A stretch of 64,000 nt of DNA from Anderseniella sp963787895 (GTDB lineage Bacteria; Pseudomonadota; Alphaproteobacteria; Rhizobiales; Aestuariivirgaceae). Below the pieces are notes generated by a model. That model made no database searches and was not told where the DNA came from. It was given only the letters and a program-made list of their open reading frames with translations. Numbering within the stretch: the first letter of the stretch is position 1; the number at the start of each line of letters is the position of its first letter. Shown here piece by piece: positions 62,860 to 64,000 of this stretch. A program made the position numbers and the translations under genes. The stretch lies in the NCBI GenBank assembly GCA_963787895.1, contig CAWBEX010000001.1, forward strand, positions 124,001-188,000, written 5' to 3'.

Positions 62860-63498
62860 CTACTTTTTCTTGCCATCACCAGCAGCGGGCTCTGGGCGCT
62901 TTTCAATGACCTTGTCGACAATTCCAAATTCCATTGCCTCTGTTGCAGTCATGAAATGGTCACGGTCGAGCGTGTTCTCAATGGTTTCGTACTTCTGCCC
63001 GGTATGGGACACGTAGATTTCGTTGAGGCGCCGTTTGATCTTGATGATATCCTGGGCGTGGCGTTCAATGTCAGATGCTTGGCCCTGAAAACCTCCGGAA
63101 GGCTGATGCACCATGACGCGCGCATTGGGCAGCGCAAAGCGCATTCCCTTTTCGCCGGCAGTAAGCAACAAAGACCCCATGGACGCCGCCTGGCCGATAA
63201 CCGTGGTGGAAACCGCCGGTTTGATGAACTGCATCGTGTCGTAAATTGACAAACCCGACGTCACCACACCGCCTGGCGAGTTGATGTACATGGCGATTTC
63301 CTTCTTGGGGTTGTCTGCTTCGAGAAAGAGAAGCTGGGCAACAACCAGTGTGGCCATATGATCTTCAACCGGCCCGGTCACAAAGATAATGCGCTCTTTG
63401 AGCATCCGCGAGTAGATGTCATAGGCGCGCTCGCCACGATTGGTCTGTTCGACAACCATGGGAACGAGTTGGGCGTAGGTTTCAATTGGATCGCGCAT
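62860..63498 (-). CDS. clpP: ATP-dependent Clp protease proteolytic subunit
   Basis: Serine peptidase chamber of ClpXP, 212 residues. The catalytic Ser106 (GQAASMGSLLL), His131 (VMVHQPSGG) and Asp180 or nearby (ENTLDRDHFM) are present. The N-terminal axial-loop region begins MRDPIETYAQLVP. The tail ends in basic residues (KRPEPAAGDGKKK). It is followed by clpX on the same strand after a 259-base gap without a clear terminator. Confidence 0.97.
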   Translation of the reverse strand: MRDPIETYAQLVPMVVEQTNRGERAYDIYSRMLKERIIFVTGPVEDHMATLVVAQLLFLEADNPKKEIAMYINSPGGVVTSGLSIYDTMQFIKPAVSTTVIGQAASMGSLLLTAGEKGMRFALPNARVMVHQPSGGFQGQASDIERHAQDIIKIKRRLNEIYVSHTGQKYETIENTLDRDHFMTATEAMEFGIVDKVIEKRPEPAAGDGKKK

Positions 63499-63736
63499 TT
63501 GTCGGAAGCCTTGTATTTACTGAGTACAGTTTGCGAGGGCTGAGATCCTGGGGCAATGCCAGAATCAGGACCGTGAAGATTTCGCAATAGATAGGACAAT
63601 TCCCGCGTTAGTCAAATTGCAACACGGGGTAAAGCCAGGTGTTGGCAGCAAACGGCAATTCTGTTGTTATGTAAATGGTGCAAACAGCACTGCTGAAAGT
63701 GCCGCATGGGTTGATAACAAAATATGGGAGGTAACA

Positions 63737-64000
63737 ATGAAACGCCGTGAATTTTTGAAGAAGTCGGTCATTGCCGGCACTGCTGTCACCGCGCTGCCGC
63801 TGGCAAAACCCGCCATAGCGCAAGCCAAGAAGGAACTGGTAATCGTCTCCACCTGGCCGCGCGACTTTCCAGGTCTGGGGATATCAGCACAACGGCTTGC
63901 CGCACGCATCACCGAACTGACCGAAGGTGCAATTGAAACCAAATACTTCGCCGCTGGCGAGCGTGTTGGCGCATTCGACGTGTTCGACGATGTGGCATCA
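63737..64000 (+). CDS. TRAP transporter substrate-binding protein DctP-like (cut by window edge)
   Basis: The visible 88 residues start with a Tat signal (MKRREFLKKSVIAG, hydrophobic core, cleavage near PAIAQA) and continue with the DctP-family opening ELVIVSTWPRDFPGLGISAQRLAARITELTEG (parts VIVSTWPRDFPG and RLAARITELT), then FAAGERVGAFDVFDDV. The start ATG 63737 has GGGAGG close upstream. TRAP systems use this periplasmic protein to bind organic acids. The rest of the gene, and any membrane subunits, lie to the right of the window. Confidence 0.85.
   Translation, partial: MKRREFLKKSVIAGTAVTALPLAKPAIAQAKKELVIVSTWPRDFPGLGISAQRLAARITELTEGAIETKYFAAGERVGAFDVFDDVAS

Overview
The window is a compact chromosomal segment of an alphaproteobacterium, most likely of the order Hyphomicrobiales (Rhizobiales). 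The evidence is gene order plus protein type. The left end runs yceD-plsX-fabH-ihfA-merR. The middle has glyA-nrdR-ribD-ribE-ribH-nusB and a MarR/L,D-transpeptidase pair of the LdtR/LdtP kind. The right side has clpP-clpX-lon-hup, tRNA-Val, then nuoA-N, birA, rnj and parC. Other lineage signs are a K+-independent H+-pyrophosphatase, a CBP3-type cytochrome bc1 chaperone, and a NuoE with a long Ala/Lys/Pro tail. No species name can be supported from the sequence alone. I found no insertion sequence, prophage, CRISPR array or rRNA gene.

Layout. 1-4.3 kb: fatty acid/phospholipid initiation genes with IHF-alpha and a MerR regulator (minus strand), divergent from bamE. 5-11.4 kb: hppA, an overlapping pair of ATP-grasp proteins, an MFS transporter and a CBS-domain protein. 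11.4-16.4 kb: riboflavin and one-carbon genes. 16.5-18.7 kb: cell-wall L,D-transpeptidase and its probable MarR regulator. 18.9-24.5 kb: valine catabolism genes (3-hydroxyisobutyrate dehydrogenase, 3-hydroxyisobutyryl-CoA hydrolase, isobutyryl-CoA dehydrogenase) split by an unrecognised secreted protein, then hemB. 24.7-28.3 kb: the accessory highlight, described below. 28.3-35 kb: ornithine/lysine decarboxylase, a beta-hydroxyacid dehydrogenase, threonine ammonia-lyase, the protein leucyltransferase bpt, an EamA exporter and two unrecognised proteins. 35.2-55.2 kb: parC, rnj, birA and the complete 14-gene complex I operon, with a DUF3291 gene inserted between nuoF and nuoG and many 4-base stop/start overlaps. 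55.4-63.5 kb: tRNA-Asp, mscS, tRNA-Val, hup, lon, a lipoprotein, clpX and clpP. The right edge cuts a TRAP substrate-binding protein.

The most interesting locus is 24.55-28.31 kb. A secreted, extremely basic Lys/Ser/Gly repeat protein (nine 10-residue units encoded by 30-base repeats, plus a 48-base tandem duplication, ending in a two-cysteine tail) is followed by a strong intercistronic hairpin. Next come an HPr-kinase-like P-loop protein, a PqqD-like small protein that starts 4 bases later, and a membrane adenylate/guanylate cyclase. PqqD-like domains usually present peptides to modifying enzymes, and HprK proteins phosphorylate serines. I infer a modification cassette whose substrate could be the repeat protein; this is a hypothesis. 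The two overlapping ATP-grasp genes at 7.5-9.5 kb are a second candidate for unusual ligase chemistry.
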